Shown here: one piece after another, positions 45,082-55,405 of the stretch
Layout: the number at the start of each line of letters is the position of its first letter
Numbering within the stretch: the stretch's first letter is position 1
Source: Bradysia coprophila
Lineage: Eukaryota > Arthropoda > Insecta > Diptera > Sciaridae
Direction: 5' to 3'
DNA length: 64,000 nucleotides
Assembly (NCBI RefSeq): GCF_014529535.1
Contig: NC_050738.1
Location: 14,152,062 to 14,216,061 of the forward strand
Program-made: the position numbers and the translations under genes
The notes under the pieces: model-generated
Seen by the model: the letters and a program-made list of their open reading frames with translations, nothing else
The model's database searches: none
Told to the model about the DNA's origin: nothing

Positions 45082-45309
45082 TGTTAAGAATAGTTACATC
45101 TAGACACTCTACGATGTAATTCACTCTAAAGTTGTATAGAAATTATATTAAAGAAAGAAGGCCAATTGAATGAAATGTGATCGCAGAAACCAGGATTTGG
45201 CCCTTAAATACAGAAGAAAGTGTACAAAACAGCGCATTCAATAAAAGTAATTTGTACGGGACACAAGTCCCAAAGTAAGATCTTTTATTTCAAGTAGAAA
45301 TTCGGAACA
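45082..45309 (+). repeat. BEL 3' LTR
   Basis: 228 bp, reading base for base like 38266-38493. Followed by CCCTC, the right target duplication. Confidence 0.95.
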
Positions 45310-47160
45310 CCCTCGGTGAATTTAAACCAAAAATGTAAGAAGTTCAATGGCTAATAACACCGTTCGTAGAAGTTTAATCTTAATTTTAGCAGTAATTTGT
45401 TTGGGTTAATATTATCCTGGCTGCCAGGTTACCAGGTTGTCGAACGAGATAAGGAGTCAAGCTTGTCTCAATTCTATGTCACTCTCATGCAATAGCTTTA
45501 AGATTCGTTGCTGTATGTACCTAAGAAAGTACATGTGTAAGTGAAGTTTTGTGCAATAATGTAGATTATTGACTTATGAGAGGAAGCATCGAGGCTTGCC
45601 GAGATATGTCAATACGCTAATTTTTTTTGGATAAGCGAAAAAGAGAAAACAAATGTAGAGGAATGGTAATGGAAGATAATTTAGCGCGTATGTAGAAGAC
45701 ACAATAAGAGTGAGACCTTTACTTCCGGAATGAAAGTTTTTCACTTGCCACCAAGGCGACAAAAACACTTTTTTGAGAGACATAAGGTGAATTCGCAATC
45801 TCCGCCGGTTTTCAGGTGATTGAAGATCCTGTGTAGATCAAATATTGCGTCCTGTGTAGCTCTTCTTCATTTTTTCCATTGAAAAAACTTTCGATTTTTC
45901 ATAAAAAGGAAAATAAAATGAAAGCAAAATCGAAACAAAATTAAAGCAAAATCGAGAGGCCGATTCTTTTGTCATCGTTATCGAATTTGTCCAAGTCTTG
46001 TTATCCCTAAAGTACCTAAAGACACCGTTTCGTCCCGCTAGTTTCAAAAACTTCTTAGTTCATCTTCATATTCCCGGTAAATATAAAGTGAAACAAACAC
46101 ATTGGGAGATCTCATCAGGTACGACAATGTGTGAAAGCTTTGCGTGCTACGGTAAGGTGGGTTTTCATTCGAAAATGCAGCAGAAAGCTTAGCGTAAAAA
46201 TGAAGCAATTTAAACAAAACATTTTATTCAAAATTATTAGTGAAACTTCTGACCCCATTCATTCGCATGTCACTGAACATGATCCTCGTACATTTTCATA
46301 CTTTTTTATACACAACCTTCTTAATTAAATAATTAAATTTAGCGCGTATGCAGAAGACACAATAAGAGTGAGACCTTTACTTATTTACATTTGTGCCTGT
46401 GAATGTCGTTCGTTCGGTAAGCCAAATGTGTTGACGCAACCAAGTTGTGGATAAAGAAGACACAAATCAATAGCAAATGCTTTCTATCACATCGCTTCAA
46501 TGATTAGATGCATCTTTCGATGAATTCCCAACGTAGTTCAAAAAACCACATCGTATTCATCCCATAGCCAATTTTGCGACGAGTTAACGTTAACGAGTTA
46601 ATGTTATAAATGGTGAACATGAACGCAAATTAAGTGTTTAAAACTCTGATCCAACACCGTACGTTTTTTTTATCTTTTCGGTTTATTGTCAGGAAAAAGG
46701 TTGAATTAACAGCCTGTAAAAACCACATCTCCTAACAAATCTGAGATCATTGAGACATAATTTATATTAGCTCCAGAAAAGGAGTGAGAGATAAGCAGAA
46801 GTACGACCATCAATTTATGGTTTTCTGACACATTGAAGGAATGTGATTCAAGTACAAAAAAGAAATATAAAAAAGTTTATCTAAAAACGACGTTAGCAAA
46901 CTTCCGTTGCACAGAAAAAAATTCCGATTGATTTATAAAAAGTGGGCACTGTTCATTTCAAACTTTAGAGACAACCGTTTTCAGATTCCTCCGGTTACCA
47001 CTCTTTTTTTAATAAAAGTGCTACATCAACCGTTTTGAAAGTGTAGTCAACACTTTGACAAATTGATTTTAAACGATTCGATACGCTTCGGTATAAATGT
47101 TGCTCATGTTATATATAGGAATGGTATAGAGATATTTTCAATAAAATCTTTGTCACTCAC
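45310..47160. other. Non-coding stretch right of the BEL insertion
   Basis: No gene recognised. GCGCGTATG(T/C)AGAAGACACAATA and AGAGTGAGACCTTTACTT occur twice (about 45682-45725 and 46341-46382), a short direct repeat 660 bp apart. It lies within the proposed long intron. Confidence 0.35.
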
Positions 47161-47321
47161 AACTGTTTCGTATCCAATTTGACCATTGTTTCTCCAATTG
47201 GTCCCGTCATCAATTCAATTGATGTTTTCGGAATCTCCGTTGCTGGCACCGCGGCACTGACATTTTCACATTTCACAAGTAACAATGAAAAATGGAAAAT
47301 AATTAAAATAATGTAGAACAT
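47161..47321 (-). CDS. Signal-peptide first exon of a secreted protein (partial)
   Basis: From the ATG at 47321 the frame reads MFYIILIIFHFSLLLVKCEN, a textbook signal peptide with likely cleavage near KC-EN. It continues VSAAVPATEIPKTSIELM and ends at a good donor, GTGAGT (47160). The exon leaves two bases of a codon. The next minus-strand acceptor with matching phase that I found is at 31423, whose exon needs exactly two bases. The joined product would be about 461 aa and secreted. Exons between the two cannot be excluded, and the link is inference. Alternatively it is an independent short gene whose other exons I did not see. Confidence 0.45.
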
Positions 47322-48138
47322 GTGTGCAAATTTATTATATCCAATTTTCACAAACTTTTTTTTTTAATTTATTTTATTTTGGTTTTTTACCGCTTTTTTT
47401 TGTGCGAAATTAAATGCTTGCTTTCCTGGCAATAATTTAAAACTTTTCATTAAAATTTAATATTTTATAATGACTCTAAATTCAACATTAAAATTTAATT
47501 GTGCGTAATATGTAGTGTAGAGCATTGAATCTACTTTAATATGTTGAAATTAATTATTTTCTTAAGTCTACTTCAGCTTGTAATTTTGCAAGGTAATCGC
47601 TATACAAGTTGCGAAAGATAAATAATAAGGGAAAGAATGTATGATAAAGCAGAAATTCTCTAAATATGAAAATTGATATTAATTTCGTTACTTGAGTGTT
47701 CTCCCCTCTCTCCATCACTTTTTCACTAGGTAATATATATTTCTGTCTGTAGACCACTAATTTCAATATTATTAAATTCAATTTGCATTTTAAACCATAA
47801 ACCTGCCTGAAATGAAATTCTATTCTCATTTATTTCACCAACAAGAAAGTCTTTAATAACCCCAGAGACATATATGCATCGTCTGCCTTCTGTCTGCGTG
47901 CGTTAAACCATTCTAAGTGTCTCGTTAACTAATTTCTTGGATAAATCACTTACACACGTACGCATTTAATGAAAGCAAAAATATTCAGACCATCAATGAA
48001 GGAGAAATATTTTTGCAATGGAAATTTTCGACGTTTAATGGCACGCATTGAATGAATGGCTTGAAATTGATTTATATGTAAATATGTGAATACAAAGGAA
48101 AGAAACCGTTGTAACCGAATATTTTTGGTTGAGTTTTA
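47322..48138. other. Upstream of the signal-peptide exon
   Basis: AT-rich, no recognised coding or RNA feature. It may hold the promoter of the gene starting at 47321. The minus-strand frame at 47554-47829 has no domain and a non-ATG start. Confidence 0.3.
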
Positions 48139-48357
48139 CAGTTAGAGGCGGTGAATATTCATCATGAATTCGCTTCAGCTGTTTTCAGCTGATCCACACA
48201 ACCAATCAAAACTGTTTATACCACTACACCACGCACATGCATATGGCCACTTCAACCATATAAACAAGTATAAACAGTTTTATTGTGTGTGTGGATCAGC
48301 TGAAAAACAGCTGAATGCTGAAGCAAATTCATGCTAAAATTTCTCTGCCTCTGACTG
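48139..48357. mobile_element. Tc1/mariner-like MITE
   Basis: 219 bp with inverted ends CAGTTAGAGGC(G)G and C(T)GCCTCTGACTG flanked by TA on both sides (48137-48138, 48358-48359). Extended arms include CAGCTGTTTTCAGCTGATCC with its complement and AAAACTGTTTATA against TATAAACAGTTTT. A TA duplication is the mark of Tc1/mariner-type insertion. Non-coding. Confidence 0.75.
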
Positions 48358-50837
48358 TAGCGAAGCCTTTTATTTTAAATTTTATTTCTGTGAGCAACGC
48401 ACTTCAAGCAAAAGTGTTTTTAATGACAACTGCCAAAAAAGAGTACTATTTTGTATGAAAAAAAATTCAATGCAAAAATTTATTCAATACACTGCCCAGT
48501 TTCACTCTTCTATTTATAGTTCCACTCATGCTTGAAATGCGTTGCTGAGAACCATATCACACCAAACTTTGAAATAAATCATCGCAAAAAGAGCCATTTT
48601 TTAATATTTATGTTCCAAGCAATATTAGCAATCCTAGCAGCCTCTATGATAAACCTTGATTTTAGCGACAGCATAGCCTGTGGAGACCCAATTGTCAGCC
48701 CAGAAGAACAAATTCCTTAATATATCGCCATAGCTCTGTTACTTCCTTTGTTCATACTGTACGGCTTCGTTATTGTCGAGTGTTTTATACGAAATCTTTT
48801 ACTTCATTTGTTTTAACATAATATTTCACTATTTAAGATCAAGTTGACCGGAAGTCAGCGCTTATTTTTGTCGATGATGTTGATAACAGATAATAATTAA
48901 ATCAAGCGCCAATTTGTTTTTCTCATGACGTCGATTTGTTGACCAAAAAAAACACTACAAAGTGTTCTAAAAATCAAATTACTCGGGAAAAGCAATGCTC
49001 TTAGTTGAAACAAGAGTCAAGTCCCAATATGTAATTTGTGGATTGATTTTACAGATCAGTTTGTTGCTGCGTTCCTTGTCAGGGAAATTTCCCAAGACAA
49101 CATTCAGACGCACGTTTTCAAAGACAAAGTGAAATTTGAATCGGTTGCCAACGTCTTTAATTTATACTTCTTTTTTGTCGGTTCCAATAAATTACGAAAT
49201 TACGAATAAGGACTATGGACCCCCGAAGACATAAGATCAAAAAAAAACCAATCCTCTCAAACGAATGGTCCATATGATCTCTTCGTTTCTAACTGTATCT
49301 AAACATAACCATGACTCATGAATAAATTACCATTGAAAATAACTGTTAAGATATCACTTTCACTATCTAACCGTTTCAGACGATAAGAGAAAATCTTCTT
49401 CATATTAATTTTGACTTTTTCATTTATTATTGGATAAAACTATTCCAGCTCACAATGGTGTATGAGCTGCAAAATGTATCTTTTCTCTGCGAAACCGTTA
49501 ATACCCGATCCCATACATCTTTGATGTATACAACCCCAACACACGCATTAATCGAGTTAAATATTTCATCAATATGACGCAAAATATTATAACAAAGCCT
49601 AGTGTTTATGAGGTAATTTCCTCACTAATATTATTTAGACAAAATATATAAGATGGGCTCGAAAGAATATCTTTCGTTATTTAAGCTTCTCTTCGTCTTC
49701 TTTGCGCTGCTTAAGCCCTAATTAAATTTTATATTAAGTATAAGTATATATGATTCGAGAGATATACAGACTATTATTACAGCGTAATGTTGAATTCTGT
49801 TTTGGTATAAATATATTTGCTTCTGGTATTATATATGCTTTTCCAAACATCGTTTGATTATGTTATATGGATGATGTTGTTTCTTGTCAAGCATAATATG
49901 GAAAACAACAAAATTACAATTGTACGAAAATTTCATCGGTATGTAATTGGCTTTGTTTAAGTATAGGAAAATGATGGAGTATGTATCGATAATTTGATGT
50001 CAATTGATTATATTGCTTAGTAGGGTTCAGGAAAATTGAATACTCTAAGAGCAGCAAGAATTGGAGTGGTTGTTCCTGAAGTATGAAACAGAAGATCAAG
50101 TAAATTGCGATGTCATCTGTTATTGATGTTGATGTCAAACAAAACGATGAGCTCTGGCTGATGAGACCTTTTATAGCGTAAATTGCTATTGAAGTAAAAG
50201 ATTTATGGATGACAAATAGGTTCACTTCACGGTGTAATACTCTTCAATTCGATGTGCTAAAGCAGTGCATAAAAACCTAAGCGGTAGCAAACGTACAGAG
50301 CGCACAGTAACAGAATATTCATAATTATAGCTTTTAAGTAAAAAATGTTTACTTGTTAAATAACGAATATCCAATATCCACTAATAATGGATTATGCACA
50401 CCAGGTATAAAAAACACAACATTTGACAGGTCACAACACTACCAGGTGTCTCACATGTGGAACCTTTCTACGCCTTCCTGAAATAAGCACTGAGTGCGGA
50501 ATAAATTAACTGATTTATTGACGCTACGTTATTGTCTCTGGTGAATTATCTCACAGCAACTTTGAATATAAAATTTTAACTTTGAAAAAAACAAAATAAA
50601 ACATTAATTGAATCGTCTAGACTCTTAACAAATTAGTTTATTGATGCTATTAACCTTTAGCATCAGGTAAAGTAATAAAGTAAATTATGCATCGTCTGGG
50701 TAATAACTCCAGTCAAGATGTAATGATGAATGTAAGGATATTCAAATTGAATTTTAGAAGTGGTTTTTAAGAAAAAAAAGCTTAATAAAAATTCTTCATT
50801 GAGTCGCCGAGTTTACCAAAAAAACTATTCAGGTTTC
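48358..50837. other. Mostly non-coding, one weak peptide candidate
   Basis: No conserved gene. An ATG at 48610 opens a 36-codon frame, MFQAILAILAASMINLDFSD then SIACGDPIVSPEEQIP, that looks like a signal peptide plus short acidic tail. It has no support beyond this. The rest is AT-rich without recognisable structure. Confidence 0.25.
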
Positions 50838-51000
50838 ATCGTGGCGCTACGTTAGTGAAAGGCCGTGACGCAAGTCCGGACATAATAAAAATTTTATATT
50901 TTTTATAGGACTGAGGATCATGGCCCTACGTTAGTGAAGGGCCGTGACGCATGTCCGTACACACTAATAATTTGAAAAACAAAAATCTGTAGGACTGAGG
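50838..51000. repeat. Tandem duplication of about 88 bp
   Basis: CTACGTTAGTGAAAGGCCGTGACGC and, one unit later, CTACGTTAGTGAAGGGCCGTG followed by ACGCATGTCCG, each followed by AT-rich DNA and TAGGACTGAGGA. The unit is unknown. The next 180 bp hold further short repeats of GAGAAA/TTTGTGACGCAT. Confidence 0.65.
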
Positions 51001-51875
51001 AACATACACGAACTTTTTGACTTTTCCTCCAAAAAAAACTTTTTGGGAAAATTCACGAAAATTTGAGAAAATCGCGTAAATTTGAGAAATTTCGTGAAAA
51101 TATTTTCTCAAATATAGGCACTGCCCCAGTGGGTCTCTCACACAGTGGGCTTTTGAATGTTTTTCTTCCAGGACATATTTCCTGTGTTCTTCAATTTACT
51201 TTAAAGCCATTTTCTCAACGGTTGCCACTTGTGACGCATCTTCCCTTCCTTATATTGAAATAGTAACTTAATACTCAATTTTTTGAATCAGTCGTTTACA
51301 ATATCCTCACATTCACAATCTGCAATTTGTGACGCATTTCTTTTTGCGTGTCGAAGCTGTAGGTGTCACCCCCACCGATATCAGTTCTTTTGTAAGTGGA
51401 TTAAGCGACTTGCGTCACACTTCCACTGCAAGTGGTTTTTGGGCGATATATTGTACTGTAACAATATTTAACATTAAGCTTTGCTGAACAACAGCGGTGT
51501 TGATTTTTCAGAAAATGTATTTCATTCTACATTTTGAATCAAAAATTCAATTTCGTTTCAAAGACGAAGAACAAATGGCTACATGTGTACACCGACGGCT
51601 TGTTATTTTATATGGCTTGAAATGTTTTATTTAAACTAAAACGTACAATAATTTTACGGTAGTGACTTGGCAAAATTGGAATTGAATAACATAAACATTG
51701 TACGAAATGATTGTTTGCGAGACACAAACATTTAAGTTGACATTTTGCTAGTTTCACTTGTTCCTTAGTTTCCGGTTATATATTATGTAGGTATACAAAA
51801 TGGGTTGCATACAACGATAATTTTACACACACACGAATCGGCTGGCTGACCAAGCCTGGAAACCTAATAGTAGAT
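51001..51875. other. Non-coding
   Basis: Several TTGTGACGCAT or GCGTCAC words (51230, 51328, 51410) recur at about 90-bp spacing, an eroded extension of the preceding tandem repeat. No gene seen. Confidence 0.35.
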
Positions 51876-52050
51876 TACATTGGATGCTGCGGAGGTAGTC
51901 CATTACATGAGGGATCAATTTAGTGATACGAGCCAAACTCACAAGTGTGGTTTTAAGCAACAAGCTTGTTGCTTAAAACCACACGAGTGAGTTTGCGAGT
52001 TCCCAAAATTGATTCCGAGTGTAATGAACTACCAAGCAGCATCCAATGTA
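51876..52050. mobile_element. 175-bp palindrome (fold-back element)
   Basis: TACATTGGATGCTGC at the left is answered by GCAGCATCCAATGTA at the right. The centre, TTAAGCAACAAGCTTGTTGCTTAA, is a perfect palindrome, and the parts between pair with scattered mismatches. MITE-like, but no clear duplication. Confidence 0.75.
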
Positions 52051-52059
52051 TGCTGTTTT

Positions 52060-52103
52060 ATTGCCTATCCACCCGAAATATTGTTGTTACGAGTACATTT
52101 TCC
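52060..52103. repeat. Left member of a distant inverted repeat
   Basis: ATCCACCCGAAATATTGTTG then TTACGAGTACATTTTCCCACCC is matched in reverse at 55371-55405. The pair bounds 3.3 kb containing the RT-module relic and the LINE. It could be the ends of a larger element or two copies of one small repeat. Confidence 0.5.
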
Positions 52104-52599
52104 CACCCAAGGATCTGACAGTTCAAAACCAAAAGTGTTCCAGAAGACCAGAAGACAACTGTCAAATTCTTGAATATCAAAAGATCATTCTAAATTTATG
52201 TATAATTTCACAACATTTATGTCGCGCCATTTCATTCACTGCCAGACTAATAATAAACATAAAAAATACCGATACAACAAAACCAACAAAAATCTGTTGT
52301 TGCATTGAAACGTTTATAAACGAATCTAATCGGCTGATGAAATCGGCTCATAACATTAATCTCGAAAGCATCACTGGCAATGGCAACACTACTGTTTCGG
52401 TGACATGCTGACAAACTACTTCGACTGTTTTGTTTTTGTGAAGTGCTAGATTCATATTTTGCGTAATAAATGCAAATATTAAAATCGGTTTCATTGGTGT
52501 CCGCGAAGTTGAAAAAATTGAAATAATGGCTATAGGTAGACTTTTATTTTAGTGTTTTTTATTGAATTTTTTCGAAATTTTTTGATGAATTTTATTGGT

Positions 52600-53618
52600 A
52601 ACACTTAATTCAAGTAACAGTCAAATTTGGTGGTCTTGGCATTCGGCGTTTCCAAGATATTTCATTTCCTGCCTTCCTAAGCTCAATCCATGGAGTAAGC
52701 GTTCTTGTCTCTCATATTTTACAAAATCCAGATGAAAACCTTACTCACATTGCGAACGATGTATTACTGGAATGGAACTCTTTCAACAGTGAGATTCCTG
52801 AGGCAAAAGAGTATCAGAAAAACTGGGACTTAATAAACACGAAGCGTATAATCACCGAAAACTTAACATTCACACTGCCATTGGACATTGCAAGATTTAA
52901 TGCGCTTCAACACAAAGAATCGAACGCTTGGTTGAATGCGTATCCGTCTCCAAACATAGGAACTTTCATGGACAACAGCACATTCCGTATATGTATTGCT
53001 CTTCGTCTGGGTTGCAAAGTTTGCGAAAAGTTTACTTGCTCTTGTGGTTCAATCGTTTACGAAAACGGATTACACGGTCTTAGTTGTCCAAAGAACACCG
53101 CAAGCTGGATTGCAAAACATTGAGAAATGAACGATATCATTCACCGGTCTTTAAGGTGTATTAATGTGCCTTCAAAATTGGAATCGACTGGGCTTTCGAG
53201 AGACGATGGGAAAAGACCCGATGGTATAACGTTAATTCCATGGGAAAAAGGACAGTCAATGGTTTGATACGCCACTTGTATCGATACAGTAGCTGACAGT
53301 TACATACACCTATCTCTAACGAAATCAGGTTCAGCAGCAGAATTTGCGCAAAATCGAAAGCATGGCCTCTATTCGTATATAAAATCTCAAAATTATAAGT
53401 TCGTAACATTTGCAGTGGAATCTTTTGGACCATGGTCAAGCGATTCGATCAATTTAATTAAACAAATCGGCAAGAAATTAATTCAAACGACTGGAGATCG
53501 CCGCTCAAAGAATTTCCTATTTCAACGAATTTCTTTGGCAATTCAAAGGGGAAATGCAAGTTCTGTCCAAAATATCCTTCCGTCTTCAGATGCATTACGT
53601 GAGATTTATTATTTATAA
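52600..53618 (+). pseudogene. Decayed retroelement C-terminal module
   Basis: One frame stays readable from about 52608 to 53618 apart from two stops (TGA 53122-53124 and TGA 53257-53259). It contains GGLGIRRFQDISFPAFLSSI, typical of sequence just after an RT domain, then AWLNAYPSPNIGTFMDNSTF, a Cys cluster (CKVCEKFTCSCGSIV, GLHGLSC), DGKRPDGITLIPW, AVESFGPW and TGDRRSKNFLFQRISLAIQR. This string of motifs recurs in many invertebrate transposon-derived polyproteins. I recall it from such sequences but cannot name the clade. The RT core is missing, so this is a truncated, dead fragment. Confidence 0.7.
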
Positions 53619-53729
53619 ACAAAATATAAAAATAGTAACAAAGTTTATGGTATCAAAATTGAATAACATCGTGAGTGATTGTTTCGATTTCAGTGCTAGA
53701 GAATATTTCGTGTGATACATTCTTTTTAT

Positions 53730-55300
53730 TTTTTTATTTATTTTTATTTTTTATCGTTTACCGACCAACTAACAGGCCGAGGCCCAATGACAAGTCAGTC
53801 CATACAAATGAAAATAATGATAACAAAGGGAAAATCACAATAAGTTTAGAATAGAAAATCAAACATAAAATCAGAAAATCAAACAGAAAAAATCATCTAG
53901 TCAAGTCCGTGTCCATTCGAGTAAACCAAATCATCCAGGTGCTCACCAGTCGAAATAGTTTCTCACCAACTCTTTATACTTATTTATGGTGGACCCAACA
54001 ACATTTAGACTGCCAAAATAAAGATCGTGATTTAATTGTATTCTGTTGAGTGGCGAGTTTCTTTGATAATTCGTAGTCATTTTCGGCAGGTAAAAGATCG
54101 CGTTTTGTCTTGGCGTTCTCACTGGTTCACGATACGAGAGTCTTAGCGATGTGTCAACATGATTGTGGACGATCTTGTAGAGCATAATCTCATCGTTCTC
54201 CAAACGCCTCGATTCACTCATCTTCAGATACTTCAATCGTATAGGATACTCAGGCCGCGGATTAGCAATCTGAAATTTAAAATACATTAGCCTACTAAAT
54301 TTCCTCTGTACCCTTTCAATCTGGTCGTTGGCATTTAAGTAATGAGGATTCCAGACTGTCGAACAGTATTCAAGACGGTTTCTGACTAGCGAGCAAAACA
54401 GCAGGCGCATGCTTGATTGATGCGCGAAATACTTTCCGCAGCGAAAGATGAACCCAAGCAGCCTATACGACTTTCTCGTCATATCGTTAATGTGTTCTAT
54501 AAATGAAAGCTTGTCATCAAAGATTACTCCCAGATCCTTCTTCGTTTCAACTCTTTTCAGGATATGGTCATCAATTACGTAATGAAAGATTATCTTGTTC
54601 GGGCTGTGAGTAGTTGACATCACTGCGCATTTGTCCGCGTTCAGATGCATATTGTTTTTGCTACACCAGTCAATCACCTTCGATATATCATCTTGGAGCA
54701 ACTGGCAATCGTAGACGCTGCTTATAGACTTGTATAGTTTCAGATCGTCTGCGAATCCTGAGCATGAAGAGAGAGATGTTAGCAAATCATTTATGAAAAT
54801 AATAAAAAGGAGTGGTCCAAGTATGGAACCTTGCGGAACCCCTGATGTCGGAGCGATTCTTGTAGACTTAGATTGACCAATTACAACAAACTGAGACCGA
54901 TTTCGAAGATATGTTGAGAACCATTGGACCATCTTATGTGAAATACCGATGGACTCCAATTTCTTCAGTAAAATGCAATGGTCAACCTTATCAAATGCTT
55001 TCGCAAAGTCCGTGTACACCGTATCGACCTGACCACCAGCTACTATGGCATCTGCTACGCGTGAAACATATTCCATAAGATTCGTCTGAGTTGATCTTTT
55101 AGCAAAAAAACCATGTTGAGAGCTGTGAATGATCAATTTTACGTTATCAAACAGTTTATTGAAAGTCAGTCTTTCAAAAATCTTCGACATCGCACACAAA
55201 ATTGTCACTGGCCTATAATTAGTAACGTCATTCTTGTCACCCTCTTTAAACACTCTTGCTGATAAGTAATGAAAATCTCCTGGTATGTAATGAATTTTCG
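53730..55300 (-). mobile_element. 5'-truncated LINE (Jockey/CR1-like non-LTR retrotransposon)
   Basis: The minus-strand frame, ending at 53943, encodes reverse transcriptase motifs: FKEGDKNDVTNYRPVTIL, STQTNLMEYV, YTDFAKAFDKVDH, GVPQGSILGPLLFIIFINDL and the catalytic GFADDLKL. The C-terminal part follows: NNMHLNADKCAVMS, KKDLGVIFDDKLSF, LEYCSTVWNPHY. The frame runs without stop for over 450 codons, so it is young. No endonuclease precedes it, meaning the 5' half is missing. The first about 30 codons (from 55388) read into flanking DNA. The 3' end is A-rich with TAAAAATAAATAA-type units (plus strand 53731-53757), as in LINE tails. Confidence 0.88.
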
Positions 55301-55370
55301 TATGAATTTTCCTTAACTTGTGATGTAATAAAAAAGTTCCCACATGACGACCGCTTTCCGCGGGTGGGAA

Positions 55371-55405
55371 ATGTACATGTAACAACAATATTCCGGGTGG
55401 ATATA
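55371..55405. repeat. Right member of a distant inverted repeat
   Basis: Reverse complement partner of 52060-52103 (GTAACAACAATATTCCGGGT). See that entry. Confidence 0.5.

Larger units (their letters stand above)
38266..45309 (+). mobile_element. Complete BEL/Pao LTR retrotransposon
   Basis: 7044 bp bounded by 228-bp LTRs that read identically and begin TG and end CA. The target duplication is CCCTC on both sides (38261-38265, 45310-45314). In order come the 5' LTR, a primer-binding-site position, a repetitive leader, one long gag-pol frame, a polypurine tract and the 3' LTR. The domain order aspartic protease, RT, RNase H, integrase with Pao-type motifs places it in BEL/Pao. No envelope-like frame follows pol. 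Identical LTRs and an intact polyprotein mean very recent insertion, and the copy may be able to move. Confidence 0.96.

Noticed and set aside
38266..45309. Endogenous retrovirus with envelope
   Set aside because: The frame ends shortly after integrase and no envelope-like region with signal peptide or membrane anchor follows before the 3' LTR.
52046..52411. Plus-strand frame of 121 codons with several Cys residues
   Set aside because: It begins inside the palindrome 51876-52050 and runs through a repeat arm. No motif recognised and composition is typical of chance frames here.
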